DNA of 64,000 bases, taken from the NCBI GenBank assembly GCA_023213395.1, contig CM041465.1:165051741-165115740 (forward strand), read 5' to 3'. The stretch comes from Cycas panzhihuaensis (lineage: Eukaryota > Cycadophyta). Shown one piece after another: positions 29,486-40,227 of the stretch (its first letter is position 1; each line of letters opens with the position of its first letter). The notes under the pieces are model-generated. The model saw only the letters and a list, made by a program, of their open reading frames with translations. It searched no databases and had not been told where the DNA came from. The translations under genes were made by a program, and so were the position numbers.

Positions 29486-30739
29486 TTATAAAGACACCGT
29501 GACACTAAGTATTATGGATTGATTAAAACTGACATATGACTCCACATGAGACATTGTTTTGAATTTACAACGCTTTAATCTTGGAATGGTCTTGAAGACA
29601 ATATCTTCACTTTGATATTCATCTTGATTCCTATAATGTTGTCCTTGAAGTAGTCTTCTGAAGTGATGGTCTTTGAGTTTAACTTTCTTCAGCTTCATGT
29701 GCAAGAATGAATTCTTCATCATGTAGAGGGTATAGTAGACCATGGTTGAACCAACCTGAGCTTGGTGAGACCTGCCAGGTGATCCTGTATGTACTCATCA
29801 AAAACATCTTGGAATTTGAGGTGTATATCAAGTATGTCTTCTGTCACCAGTTCAGTCATCACCTACTTGTCTTCATTTTCTTCAACATATGAGTGATCAA
29901 CATTTATTGAACTAATGCCAAAATTTGAAGATAAGTCCACAAAAGAAGAATCGATATCATTTGAAATATGAGCATCGACATCATGTATGTGTTCCTCCCT
30001 TTGATTAGAGTATGTCCACAAACAATTCCTTCAACTTTTGGAGGAAAATCTTCATCAACTTGTGAGCAATTTGGATTAGAACCAATAATCAAATCAAGAA
30101 TTGACTTAACAAGATCTTCAAAAGAACAAGCAAAATTGGCTTCATCCTCCCCAGAAGCAATAGATTTATTTAGGGAAATTTCTATTGCTTGATTACCTTC
30201 ATTAGCGGCCAAATCATCAATCTCATCATTCTCAACAACAAATTCAAGAGCAGTTCCATCACCTTCATCAATTTCTTCACATACCTTTTCATTTGCATCA
30301 CCAGTATTGTCTTCATCATCTTCCTTATCCGTATTGTAGTCATCAACAACTTTGTTTGCCTTTTCAAGATTCTCATGCACCTCTTGAGGGCTCTTTTCAT
30401 ACATATTTTTTAGAAGATTCCAGGCCTTGTTGGTAGTATCAACATTTGAAATGCATGAGTGAGAAATTGATAAGAAGATGGAAGATTTTCTTTGTCAAGA
30501 GCTACTAGTATAACATCAATTGCTAAATGGTTCTCTTTCTTAAAACTTTCCTCCCCTTCTTTATTAATTACTGTAGTATCATCACGAACAACTTTCCACA
30601 ATATTTTAGCCATAAATATACACTCCATTTTAATTTTCCAAATTTGAAAATTAGTTCCGATATATTTGGGCAAAGCTATGTTACTAACTATTATCCAAAA
30701 CTCATTCTTTTCTGGCACAAAAACAATAATATTTTCCAA
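29486..30739 (-). pseudogene. GagLTR-1 gag-like gene, broken
   Basis: Read leftwards, the N-terminal block has FVPEKNEFW then GTNFQIWKIKMECIFMAKIL, the copia-type gag (UBN2/DUF4219-like) opening. An acidic middle (YNTDKEDDEDNTGDANEK) follows, then SQVDEDFPPKVEGIV, and a tail HYRNQDEYQSEDIVFK followed by PRLKRCKFK. The last two motifs recur in GagLTR-2 (MQVDQDSTPKVEEINVVH, and EDIIFKIFPRTRRYKYK) although the LTRs are unrelated. At least two frame breaks are present, near 30405 and 29745-29900. Confidence 0.78.
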
Positions 30740-32904
30740 CTCTATGATATGAGACTGAGTTGATTACAAGCACATTACTCAGGATTCATGCATCAAATTT
30801 GAATATAAATAACTCCATCAAAAAGGCGGCAAATACCCTCAAATCATATGCCAAAACGACTATCTCTGAAATACGGTTCCAATGCCTTTGACGATTTGGG
30901 AAACAAATGCTTGGATGCAAAGATATGAAGCAAAACGTGCAACCATCCCTTTTGAAGAATGAATTGAAGACACTAAAAGTTAAGCCCCTTTTTGTAATAA
31001 GCAGTAGGTCACATCAGGATTTCATATGTCCAAAAGCTTAGCTGCTAGGGGCTGGCAGATCCCAAATCAAATTTCAATATGGTTTAATTGAAAACTGGCA
31101 TTGCAAAAATTATAGATTCTGCCCTATCTAAATTGAAGTCTGCAGATGCCAAGATAAAATTCAATTTGATTTAATTTATTCTACCATTTTAAAAAAACAT
31201 ATTAAACCTTAATTGATCTACGTGTATGAGGTGGCTGCAAATTCGACTCTCGTTCAATGAGCAAGGGTTTGTAATTTCATCTTTTTGGCATTTCTCTGTG
31301 TGTTTTCGAGCTACAACCACCAAGTAAATTCATCCTCGCCATGTCTTTGCGTCTTTGTAAGCTATCTTGCGTACCTCCTCGACTATATCCTTGGCGAATT
31401 CAAGGCTATATCCTCTGCTACGTATTCAACATGACTCCTCACCATTTACCAGTCCTCTGACGCTTTGAAACTCTAGACATGAACGGTCTAAATGGCTTCT
31501 GCAGCATGCTACCTTTTCATTAGTAAGCACTTTAGGCACAAATTGGCTAGATGACTTAACAATCATATTGCCTCCTCCTCTGTGACTGGATTTGTGCAAA
31601 CAGAGCATGGGAACGGTCTCCAACAACAGACATGTGGCATGTTTTAGATTTCAATTTGTGTCCCCCCAAACCCTGGGAAGACTTGAAAGCCTAATTGCAT
31701 GTACTACACTTCTATACTTTTCCTTTGCCTTGGCATAGGGAGCGCGAATATGTGTTACACACACCTACAGATGTACCGGGCAAAAGAAATTTGTCATAGA
31801 CCAAGTTATTGGAGCTTTTTAATCTCTTGGGACAAGTCAATGGTTTACGAACACCATTGGCTTCACGAAGTATAATAAGTAGCTACTTCATTGTTTCCTA
31901 CAGGTTGAACCTGACCGAAAAGCGTACATATTCTTCCTTGCGATCAAATTTGAACAGATGCCACGCAAGCTTCTCATTTGGGATAAATATATGTTCTCCA
32001 TTCACGCAATCCCTTACTGCGTCATTTCCCTGTTTTGATATTGCGAGTTCTCTTCTGTTCTTGTAGAGAACCTTAACACAATCTCAATCACGACTTTAAA
32101 CAAAAAATTGGATCACTCAAAGGCAAGTGCGAATGTCGAAACCCTAAACTCTATTGGGTGTATTCTTCACCAATGGTCTCACACTAATCATATGTATGTA
32201 ACAATAGTAAGGGGAAAGCAAGAATCTCATAGTGGTGCAGGAGTGCATTCACAACAGGAATTGCAGTTGAAACTTCAACACAAACAAATTAGGGCAGCAT
32301 CCTTCATTCTTCCATGGCAATTTGTAAAACCTCACATATAGGCAGGCATCAACATATTATTCATGGCTTGTAGACCTTCACATAGCCTTCCAACAGGAGA
32401 CCTCTTCTTACTTGTACATTCCACTCAATGTGGACAGATTTTAGAATAGTTGCGACTATCTCTTCAATTCATAATATCATTCTTACTTGACTTTTCATAT
32501 GCAGTGATCATTATATGGTCTGCTTTAATACTTCACAGGTTTTATTTTGCTGCAGCTAGGGTTCATTCATACATGCTCAGATTTCACCAACAAGTTCTTC
32601 TTAATGATTTTCATAACAAATTTCAGCATAAAAATAGGTATAAACCTTTTACTATCACCGTACAACTAGAATTTAATAGCCAACAAATTAAAGAAACATT
32701 CATATATCATCAATTTTTTTGTTTCAAATATTCACACCAGCCACAAACCCATGGCACAAAGTTTCCTTCACAAATCAAGGGAACAATTTTACCCAGTAAA
32801 AATATTCTGATGACCTTAGGGTTTCATCCTCTTCAAGTGGAACCACCTCCACATGCATCAAGATAATGGTGAATCTGCACAACACTACACTTGGCAAGCA
32901 ACCT
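30740..32904 (-). other. GagLTR-1 leader, about 2.2 kb, no gene seen
   Basis: Long region between primer site and gag-like gene. Several short open frames occur but none has recognisable motifs. Confidence 0.6.
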
Positions 32905-32916
32905 GCTCTGATATCA
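32905..32916 (-). other. Primer-binding site of GagLTR-1
   Basis: Minus-strand TGATATCAGAGC directly follows the 5' LTR, one mismatch from the initiator-Met site. Confidence 0.9.
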
Positions 32917-33322
32917 TGTTGAAATATACAATGGAAATCATTCAAGATCATTCAATATTCAAGAACAATAGAACAATGAACATAATATGATAGCATTAAC
33001 TCATAATGAAAGAGATTACATCACAATGTCTCCACAACCACAATAATATCATGATGGACTCCATCTTGACTCTATGTGATCTACTCTACCTCAACCACTT
33101 ATTTATAGATCATAAGTGAGAGAGAGTAGTAAGACTTGTGTTGCATGTGGGACAAATGACCTTCAATACAACCAATGACATATCACCTACTAAATAACCA
33201 ATGACCTAATGACCACTTACATGCACAAGTGTGCATTACATTAATATTATAATATTGACTCCTAGATATGACATTCACCTAAATACTTTAGACACTTACA
33301 CATTAAACAATATCTTCTAACA
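32917..33322 (-). repeat. 5' LTR of GagLTR-1 (406 bp)
   Basis: Same length and termini as 29032-29437, with roughly 15-20 differences by eye. Confidence 0.93.
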
Positions 33323-33327
33323 ATCCT

Positions 33328-33355
33328 GTGGCTACACCAAAACTAGTATCAGAGC
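33328..33355 (+). repeat. Gypsy-4 5' LTR end and primer site
   Basis: After the second ATCCT the LTR ends GTGGCTACA. TAGTATCAGAGC at 33344-33355 is the initiator-Met primer site with one mismatch. Confidence 0.75.
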
Positions 33356-34251
33356 TTGGTTTTGGCCAATTAGGGTTTTATTAAAGATTTGCAATTTTGA
33401 AGATGTAAATGGCCAAATTTGAAAAAAAGGACTACATATTTGAGATGACTAGACGTGCCATAAATTTTAAGTGGTTATGTTGTAGGGTTTCGAACAGAGT
33501 TATGAAAGTTATGAGAATTTCAATCTCAGTGCGTTGTTTATTACTGTATGTAGGGCAAAAAATCTGCTACCGCAACTTCAAATGGCCATGATAGGGTCTA
33601 CAAGTATCCAATTGACATCAATTTGTTTTTGAAAAGATATGCCTTGAAGTCTACTTTCTACTAAAAGTGGTTTCAATTCAATTGGATATCAAGATAAAAA
33701 GTTATCAACATTTTAGTAATAAGTACTACCGTTATCCCAAAACCCTGAATTTTGATCCATTTTAAAAGGGCCATAACTTTTGCTACAAGCATCATAATTC
33801 AGTCTCATCTAAACCATTGAAATTCTAGTTTAGAGATCTTCAAAATGAGCTATCATATGAAAAATTTTGATAAATATTTGTAAGAGAAATTGGTACCCAA
33901 AGTTATATGAAGGAATTAAAGAGATTAACAATCAGTGCAAATTGAGCCATTCGCGATAGATAACAACATATAGTTGGTCATAGAAATGCTTGAGGATTTG
34001 AAAAAACTACATGCAAAAATGTTGTATAAAATGGGGGGCATCTTGTCAGAATAAGAATCTAAAAAGAGAAATTAAAGACAAACTAATAGGAGATAGGGAG
34101 TAAGAAAAGCCCAACTGCTAGGAAGTAGAAGCCAAACAACAAATTGTCAAACACCATGACTTAAACAATGAACAACTTATCCAAGAACAAAATGAACCTA
34201 TTGACGAGCAAAAAAAGGAAGAAAAATCTGAGGAGCGATATGAAGAAGAAC
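33356..34251 (+). other. Gypsy-4 interior, left part, non-coding
   Basis: A-rich, no coding motif. It contains GGCCATAACTTTTGCTACAA near 33770 and AAAAAGTTAT near 33696, which are shared with the GagLTR-2 leader. Confidence 0.6.
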
Positions 34252-34256
34252 CTAAG

Positions 34257-34564
34257 TGTAACGAACCGTTATACCAAAACCCCGAGGTGTTAGTGAAGGG
34301 GACCCCCCACCAAGTAGACCATTACCTCCCCCCAAGTCAAATGGGCTAGCCCCACCTAACCCCGCTTTCACCGGCGTTCATGCGCCCCACAGGCCCCAGC
34401 TACGATGGCATTTTGCACATCGACGACGTTTGGCGCATCACCCCACCGCCCTCATAAGCGGTGTTGCCCCCACGGGATTTGAACCCAGGTCTTGGCTCTG
34501 ATACCACTTGTAACGAACCGTTATACCAAAACCCCGAGGTGTTAGTGAAGGGGGCCCCCCACCA
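34257..34564 (-). mobile_element. TRIM: 308-bp miniature LTR element with about 56-bp terminal repeats
   Basis: Terminal copies 34257-34312 and 34509-34564 both contain GAACCGTTATACCAAAACCC. On the minus strand the right copy ends TTACA, then AG and TGGTATCAGAGCCA, a 14-base Met-tRNA primer site. The left copy is preceded by a purine tract, TTGGGGGGAGGTAATGG. The 196-bp core is GC-rich, unlike its surroundings, and codes nothing. It contains GGTTCAAATCC, a perfect Pol III B-box. Boundaries are uncertain by a few bases because the insertion coincides with the start of the Gypsy-5 LTR. Confidence 0.78.
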
Positions 34565-34823
34565 AGTTATAGCATATAAGCATTCAAATGATAGGCCTCT
34601 GAATGACGATTCCAACGGTTCAGACGAAAGTCAATTCCGACATCCCTACCAAAAGTTATGACCATTTAAAGATAGCCTGCCAATTTTTTGATAAGCTGTA
34701 GCCGACTTCTCATGATTATGTTGGGCGCACTCCTCCCTGCTCTGGCCGACTTCATTTTGTCCCAATTTATGCGCCTATATATAGGGACTTTGAGATCATT
34801 CGAAATTATCCATTCGTGAAACT
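34565..34823 (+). repeat. Gypsy-5 5' LTR, left fragment
   Basis: AGTTATAGCATATAAGCATT matches the 3' LTR from about base 25 on. CTATATATAG at 34775-34784 is a likely TATA box, also present at 53444-53453. It is interrupted by GagLTR-2. Confidence 0.9.
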
Positions 34824-35049
34824 TGTTAGAATATGAATGCACATTTGATTTGTCCCACATGCAAGTGGGTCCTACTCTTCCATCATGACTTGTATTATAA
34901 ATACACAATATAGTGTATCATATTAAATGGTGTTGTTGTAAGGATGTTTTGTTAATACAATGGAGGTACCTTAAGGGTACCGTTCGATCCTGTGGAGGCG
35001 TGTTCTATTCTATTTGTCAATATCTTATTGCAGGTTCTATTTTCCAACA
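34824..35049 (+). repeat. 5' LTR of GagLTR-2 (226 bp)
   Basis: It starts TGTTAGAATATGAATGCACA and ends CTATTTTCCAACA. A TATA-like TATTATAAATAC is at 34893-34904, conserved in the 3' LTR. Confidence 0.94.
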
Positions 35050-36312
35050 TGGTATCAGAGTGCTTAGGTTGAGAGAGGTATTTTTGTTCGGTATTAGAGT
35101 AGTGATTTGGGAGGTGCCATAACGATGAAATTTCTGAAAAGTAATAGCGAAATTGAGATGAAATAGCTCGTTCTGTAAAATTTGAGTGGTCGCACTACAG
35201 ATTTTGGGGTGAAAGTGCGAAATTGCAGCAAAATTAATTTTGGCCTGCATTTTTTCCGTCGCCGTATTTTTGGAACAGATCTGCAACCTCAACTTCAAAG
35301 AGCCATAACTTTGGCTACAGGTATCCAAATGACCTCAAATTTTTTTTATTCTATGCGGTTTTGAATTCTCTTTCTAATGGAAATGGTTTGAGGTTCATCA
35401 AAGTTCAGAATAAAAAGTTATTATCAATTTATCAGAAGGTACTATTATAGCCCCTAGAAACCCTATTGTGAAATTCTTAAAAGGAGCATAACTTTTTATC
35501 TAGATATCAGAATTCAATTTCGTCTGAACCGTTGGAACCGTATTTCAGAGGCCATCATTTTCATCCATACTTTATGTATTTTTGAGCTATATTTTTTTTC
35601 AGAAATAATTTTTTTAAAAATTTAAGGGTTTCATATTGATATGGTGACATGAATGAGGCAATAGTAATGAGGTGATATAAGTGTTTTGTACTCTTAATTG
35701 GTGACAAAGCAGTGAAATTTAGCATTGGCATAGTGCTATCTAGCATGTGATTTACATAAGTTGGGTGATGTTACAATATGAGGTGTTGCGTATGTTGTGC
35801 ATGAGAGAGTATTGTTGCAATGTGAGATGATATTAAGTTATGTTGATGTGAATGTATTTGGCACTCTATTGGTGATTTGAAGTGCATGATGGTGATTGTT
35901 TAATGGAAAATTAAGTGCCTTCTTATATGTGTTCATATGAGAGAGCTATTGTGATGATGACATGGTACAATGATGAAGCGACAGTGCATGTATTTGCATG
36001 AATGAGTTGGGTGGCATATGGTGATTTAGTGCTCCTTGGAATATGATTTATGTGAAGGGACTTTATGGGCATGATAAGACTAATTTGAGGGCAAGAAAGA
36101 TAGTGATATGAGGCGATGAGATGCTTGTTACATGTGAGGTTAACATAACAAGATTGGGCAATTATTGGACACGTTTTGAGGATGAGATTAAGGATGTTTG
36201 ATGATGTGTTCTAGTTGATTGAATGGGCAAAGAAGGATGAGTTTCTTATTGAAGATACCTGAGTTGCAAGGAAGCAAAATTATTAAATAGTGTAATGGCA
36301 TGAGTTGTATGT
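35050..36312 (+). other. GagLTR-2 leader with repeated CATAACTTT modules
   Basis: It begins with the primer site TGGTATCAGAGTGC. AGCCATAACTTTGGCTACAG (35301) and AGCATAACTTTTTATCTAGA (35484) flank an opposite-sense AAAAAGTTAT (35414). It is homologous to the GagLTR-3 leader (minus, 60000-60690). No coding region is recognised. Confidence 0.7.
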
Positions 36313-37125
36313 TGTTGACTTTGCTGGGGTATCTTATTACACTTACGAGATACCCCTTGCTACACTTGTCAAAGTTACACAGCGCTATAGTCTAGTTCAG
36401 GGATCATCAACATGGTCATTCACATACATTCCACATATAATTCACAGAGTGGTACACAACAGTACAGAAATCAATATATACTCAGCAAATCATCATCACA
36501 ACACCAAGAATACACCAATTTCCACATAACTCTTCCTTTTATTAAGTCAACAGTTCATTTACCGCAGGTCGGAATGCATTCCTGAGCATTCCAAAGAAGA
36601 TACGATCTTTCATACAATGCGCACCGGATGGTACTTATCATACGATGATGTTAAAATGGTCAGCGTACTAGCTCGCACCTTTGCACTCCGTGATATCCGG
36701 CTCTCACCCTAACCAGTGAATCATGCGTACCTCCTTAAGTACTCATGCTAGTACCTTTGGTGAAGGGTTATGACCGCCTATCATAACCGTACCCCTCGAT
36801 CATGCGTGCCCTTTCACTTAAACACTTGTTTAGCCTTAATTAATCCGTCCTTGAGTCCGTGACGCTCAGACGCACGTCCGCACCTCAACGGTCTTCACCG
36901 TCCCCTTGAGTCGCGTGCATCGCTCGCTTCGCCTGTTCCACCGCTGGTACGTGATCATCACGCACTGCCTGTTCCAGGTACACACTTGTCATACGTACCC
37001 AGAATGCTAGTTTTTCTGCTGTTTTACCTCGTGCATACCTCCGTACGGTCCGTACCTACACAACTCGGGTTATCTGACCTACCTCTTGTCCTCACACAGC
37101 CATTGGATCACTTTTGACTCCAACA
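36313..37125 (-). repeat. 3' LTR of Gypsy-6 (813 bp, GTAC-rich)
   Basis: The minus-strand start is TGTTGGAGTCAAAAGTGATC and the end AAGTCAACA. I count 13 GTAC tetramers. It differs visibly from the 5' LTR, often at CpG sites. Confidence 0.93.
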
Positions 37126-37218
37126 CCTATCCCGGTTCAACATTTATGGGTTTGAGCATCCTTACTTAACAAAACTCCAAAAAATCAAAATTTTGGGGTA
37201 TCCCTCCCTCACTCTGTC

Positions 37219-38308
37219 TCAAGGCGGCTCCTGCTGCCTCTGTCCTCCCAAAATTTCCTCATTTATCTGTGTCAGGGTGGCAATAATGGCATCTTTCTCC
37301 TTTATTTTTTCCTGAAGGGCCACTATCTCCGCTTTGTACCCTGCCTCCATGTCCTGAATCATTTGGATGATGGGTCCCGCTTTATCCTGCGGTGTAGGAG
37401 GTGCGGAAGGTTCTCCTGCCTCTGTTGCTGGTGGGAAGTCTTCCCATTCTTCCTGTGATGCTTCGCTTCCTCCTCCTCTTCTTCTTCTGTTTCTTCTTCC
37501 CCTTTCTTCCTCTTCCCACGACGATGAACAGCTTGCTTCGTCCGATGAGGGATAGGTGTTCCTGGTGTTTTCTGTAGCCAGGTAAGCACCTTTTGCATCT
37601 GCTTTTGAACTCTTCGTTTTGCTTCCAGACTAGTTGTTGTGTCTGGAAATTCTGCTACCCATTGTTTGATAATTGGCTCCCGAGGAGAGATGGTAGTTCT
37701 GGTCAACTGAACTTCTAGACACTGGTAGAATAATATTGCCAGAAGCAATGAAGGATGGCGGAATGGATGTGTCCGGATTTCTTGTAACTGCTGTCTCATA
37801 TTTTCCGCCAAAAATTCTGACCAATTCAACCTTTCTCCATCCCGAATTTTTAACAATACCTGCATCATGCCTCCCTGAATGTAAGTATATTTCCTTTTTG
37901 ACAAAAATCTGGAATTAATTACTTTGGCCACCCACTGAAGTCTCCCATCCATAATGTCGGCTACCCTGATTCCACCAGACATAATCTGAGTGTTAGGCTG
38001 GCATAATTCCCTCGACCACATTTCCTGTCTACCTCCGACCTCTTAGCTCCCAATGGAACCTCTCCCTCCTTGGGAAGTCTAGTGATAGTATGGACTATGT
38101 CCGCGTCCATTTTGACCTTCCTGCTATCTGCCTTTAGGGCCATTAGGATGTGGTCCATCAATTCAGGGTCATAATACATGGGGTTACAGTAGATGTAGTC
38201 TCCCCAGCCTGCCTGCTTAACCTTGGCCTGAAATGCAGCTGGTAGAGCTTGGAGGTCTTGTTTTAGCTTCGGAATGTAGGCCTCTTGGCACCCTACCGTC
38301 CTCATCAT
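37219..38308 (-). pseudogene. Gypsy-6 extra 3' ORF (conserved protein of unknown function)
   Basis: It is the counterpart of the Gypsy-2 ORF at 19181-20265, in the same position and orientation relative to its element and nearly the same length. Blocks are WGDYIYCNPMYYDPELMDHI, GGIRVADIMDGRLQWVAKVI, RFLSKRKYTYIQGGMM, an RRGKRKK basic patch, an acidic EEE run and the coiled coil VALQEKIKEKDAIIATLTQI. The start ATG (complement 38306-38308) matches that of Gypsy-2. Small indels near 38025 and 37445 shift the frame. In both copies substitutions are mostly conservative, suggesting past selection on the protein. Confidence 0.85.
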
Positions 38309-38340
38309 GGCTGTGGAGTCCCAGAGATAAAGAAAGAAAC
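38309..38340 (-). promoter_or_regulatory. Possible 3' splice acceptor before the extra ORF of Gypsy-6
   Basis: The minus-strand tract TTTCTTTCTTTATCTCT is followed by CCACAG two bases before the ATG. Placement parallels Gypsy-2. Splice function is inferred only. Confidence 0.45.
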
Positions 38341-38344
38341 CAAA

Positions 38345-38936
38345 GCGTACAGCTAGAACCGCACGTACGTACCTCTGTAGAACGCTTGCCGTTTTTGCGT
38401 ACTGTGATGCGTACCGGAGCAGTCTCTTGCATGCCGTTTTCCACAATCTGTTCCGCTCTGCGTACCGCACGGGAATGCTCGCAGGTACGTAATGATTTGT
38501 CGTTTTGCGTATTTTGTCTTATACGTGCCCTTGGTACGTATAGTGTTAAGAGCTTTCATTATACGTACTCGATTGCGTACTTTCTTCGATACGTATAATG
38601 TAACTAATCACTTGAGTACCATTTACAGAGTGCGTACCCGATTACGTACTTGGTTGGTACGTATAATGTAAATTTTTAACTTACCCTCCTTTGCACTGTG
38701 CGTACCTGCTTGCGTACTTTTCAGGTACGTATAATGTAATTGAGCCACTTAAAAGTTATTTACATCGGCGCATAACGCATTTTCGTGCACGTAAAATGTA
38801 ATTCCGAGTCACTTTTTTAAACTATGCGTACTTTAGTGAATTCCCTTGGTACGTATAGTATATTTTCAATTTTTATCACTGTTTCAACTGTACGTACCTG
38901 GTAACATACCTTTTTGGTACGTACACTGTAATTTGC
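38345..38936 (-). repeat. GTAC-rich degenerate tandem array of Gypsy-6
   Basis: Seven to nine units of about 55-70 bp contain the minus-strand pattern ATTATACGTACC, an AAAAGTACGCAA core and GGTACGCAC. I count about 23 GTAC tetramers in 590 bp. It matches the Gypsy-2 array in motif and location, directly upstream of the extra ORF. Confidence 0.85.
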
Positions 38937-39153
38937 TTGTATGCCGATGAATTTCCCTCTGATTTTTCTCAGATTATGCTGCTGTTACTTATATCAGTAA
39001 TGAGTTACGGTTATTTTTTATTTTTTTCCAATTTTTTTTCTATTTTTTGTATCCATACCGAACTGGATCATGGCTCAGTATCAAGGCAGTTGGTTGCCTC
39101 AACATCATGCAATACGATATGGTACAACCAGCTGATCCTGCTGGTAGGCTGGG

Positions 39154-40209
39154 CTACTCAATGTAAGGCTTGAGCCTGCTACCATTTACCCGAGTTGGTA
39201 GCAGAGGTCCGTCGATCTCTCGAAGCTGCACCAATCCATTCTCAAAAATTCTTTCTGCGATGTATGGTCCCAACCACCGCATCTTGAGTTTCCCGGGGTG
39301 CGTTTTGAATTTGCTGTCATACAGCAATACTTGATCACCTTCGTCGAATTGGGGTTTCCGTAGATGGCGGTCGTGCCATGCTTTTTGTCGCCGCTTTTCG
39401 ATATGTTGCAACCAGTTTGCTAGGTGTCGTTTCTCTTCCAAATCAGATTAAGTCTTTCGACCGCTCCAAAGATCGGAGGTCGCCTAATCGACATTGTATT
39501 GCCACCGTGAAGTCGGGTATCTCAAATCGTGGAAGAATGGCTTCCGTGCCATATACAAGCCGAATGGGTTCATCCAATTGACCTTTTGTAGGTCGTACAA
39601 AAGGTCCATAGTACGAAGGGAAACTTCTCGGCCCAATCCGATCTGCCGATGTCGCATATCTTTCGCAGTGCTGATTATCTTGTTCGAGCTCTCTGCTTGA
39701 CCATTGGCTCTCGAATAGTAGGGAGTTGATTTCCGATGGCTAATCATGAAGGCGATTGTCAATGTTTCAATAGTTTGGTTGAGGAAGTGGGCACCTTGGT
39801 CACTGACGATCTCCAAGGGGCATCCAAATCGCGTAATTATTATCTCATACAGAAATCTTGCTGTGCTTTCAGCATCGGCTTTTCGCAATGCGCGTGCTTC
39901 CACCCATTTTGTCGTATAATCGGTTGCCACCAGAATGTATCGAGCTTTCGATCTCATGCTACCGGGTTTAATTGGCCCTACAAAGTCGAGCCCCCATTTT
40001 TCGAACGGTGCCAAAGGTAATATGGGATGCAACGGTTGGAAATCCTGTCGATTATGTTTCCCCACGCGTCGACAATAATCGCATGCTTGAATCCATTTTT
40101 TGACATCTTCGAACATTGATGGCCACCAAAATCCCGATGTCAAGATCTTCCGCCATGTGGCCAATTTTCCCATGTGGCCACCCGCTACTCCTTCATGTGC
40201 GTGAGACAT
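39154..40209 (-). pseudogene. Gypsy-6 integrase
   Basis: Integrase inserts the element cDNA. The zinc-binding HHCC region is readable (HAHEGVAGGHMGKLATW, CDYCRRVGKH), as are all three catalytic positions: GLDFVGPIKP (D), IVSDQGAHF (D) and RANGQAESSNK (E). The C-terminal GPY/F module reads GDQVLLYDSKF and WLGPYIAERIFENGLVQL, ending GSRLKPYIE. A frameshift near 39450-39490 separates core from tail. No chromodomain follows, which places it outside the chromoviruses. Confidence 0.92.
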
Positions 40210-40227
40210 GATCTGGTTTGTCTCATG

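Larger units (their letters stand above)
29032..33322 (-). mobile_element. GagLTR-1: LTR element coding only a gag-like protein
   Basis: The element is 4291 bp with two 406-bp LTRs, a perfect ATCCT target duplication (29027-29031 and 33323-33327), an iMet-like primer site and a purine tract. The only recognisable coding region is a broken gag-like gene at its 3' end, related to those of GagLTR-2 and GagLTR-3. No protease, RT or integrase is seen in about 3.5 kb of interior, so it is non-autonomous. Confidence 0.9.

Noticed and set aside
30182-30413. Open frames on both strands rich in Lys/Met or Ile/Phe
   Set aside because: Shadows of the acidic low-complexity segment of the GagLTR-1 gag-like gene in other frames.
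34450-34500. tRNA gene suggested by GGTTCAAATCC and GCTCTGATACCA
   Set aside because: No acceptor stem, D-arm or anticodon arm. The tRNA-like string is the primer site complement of the TRIM.
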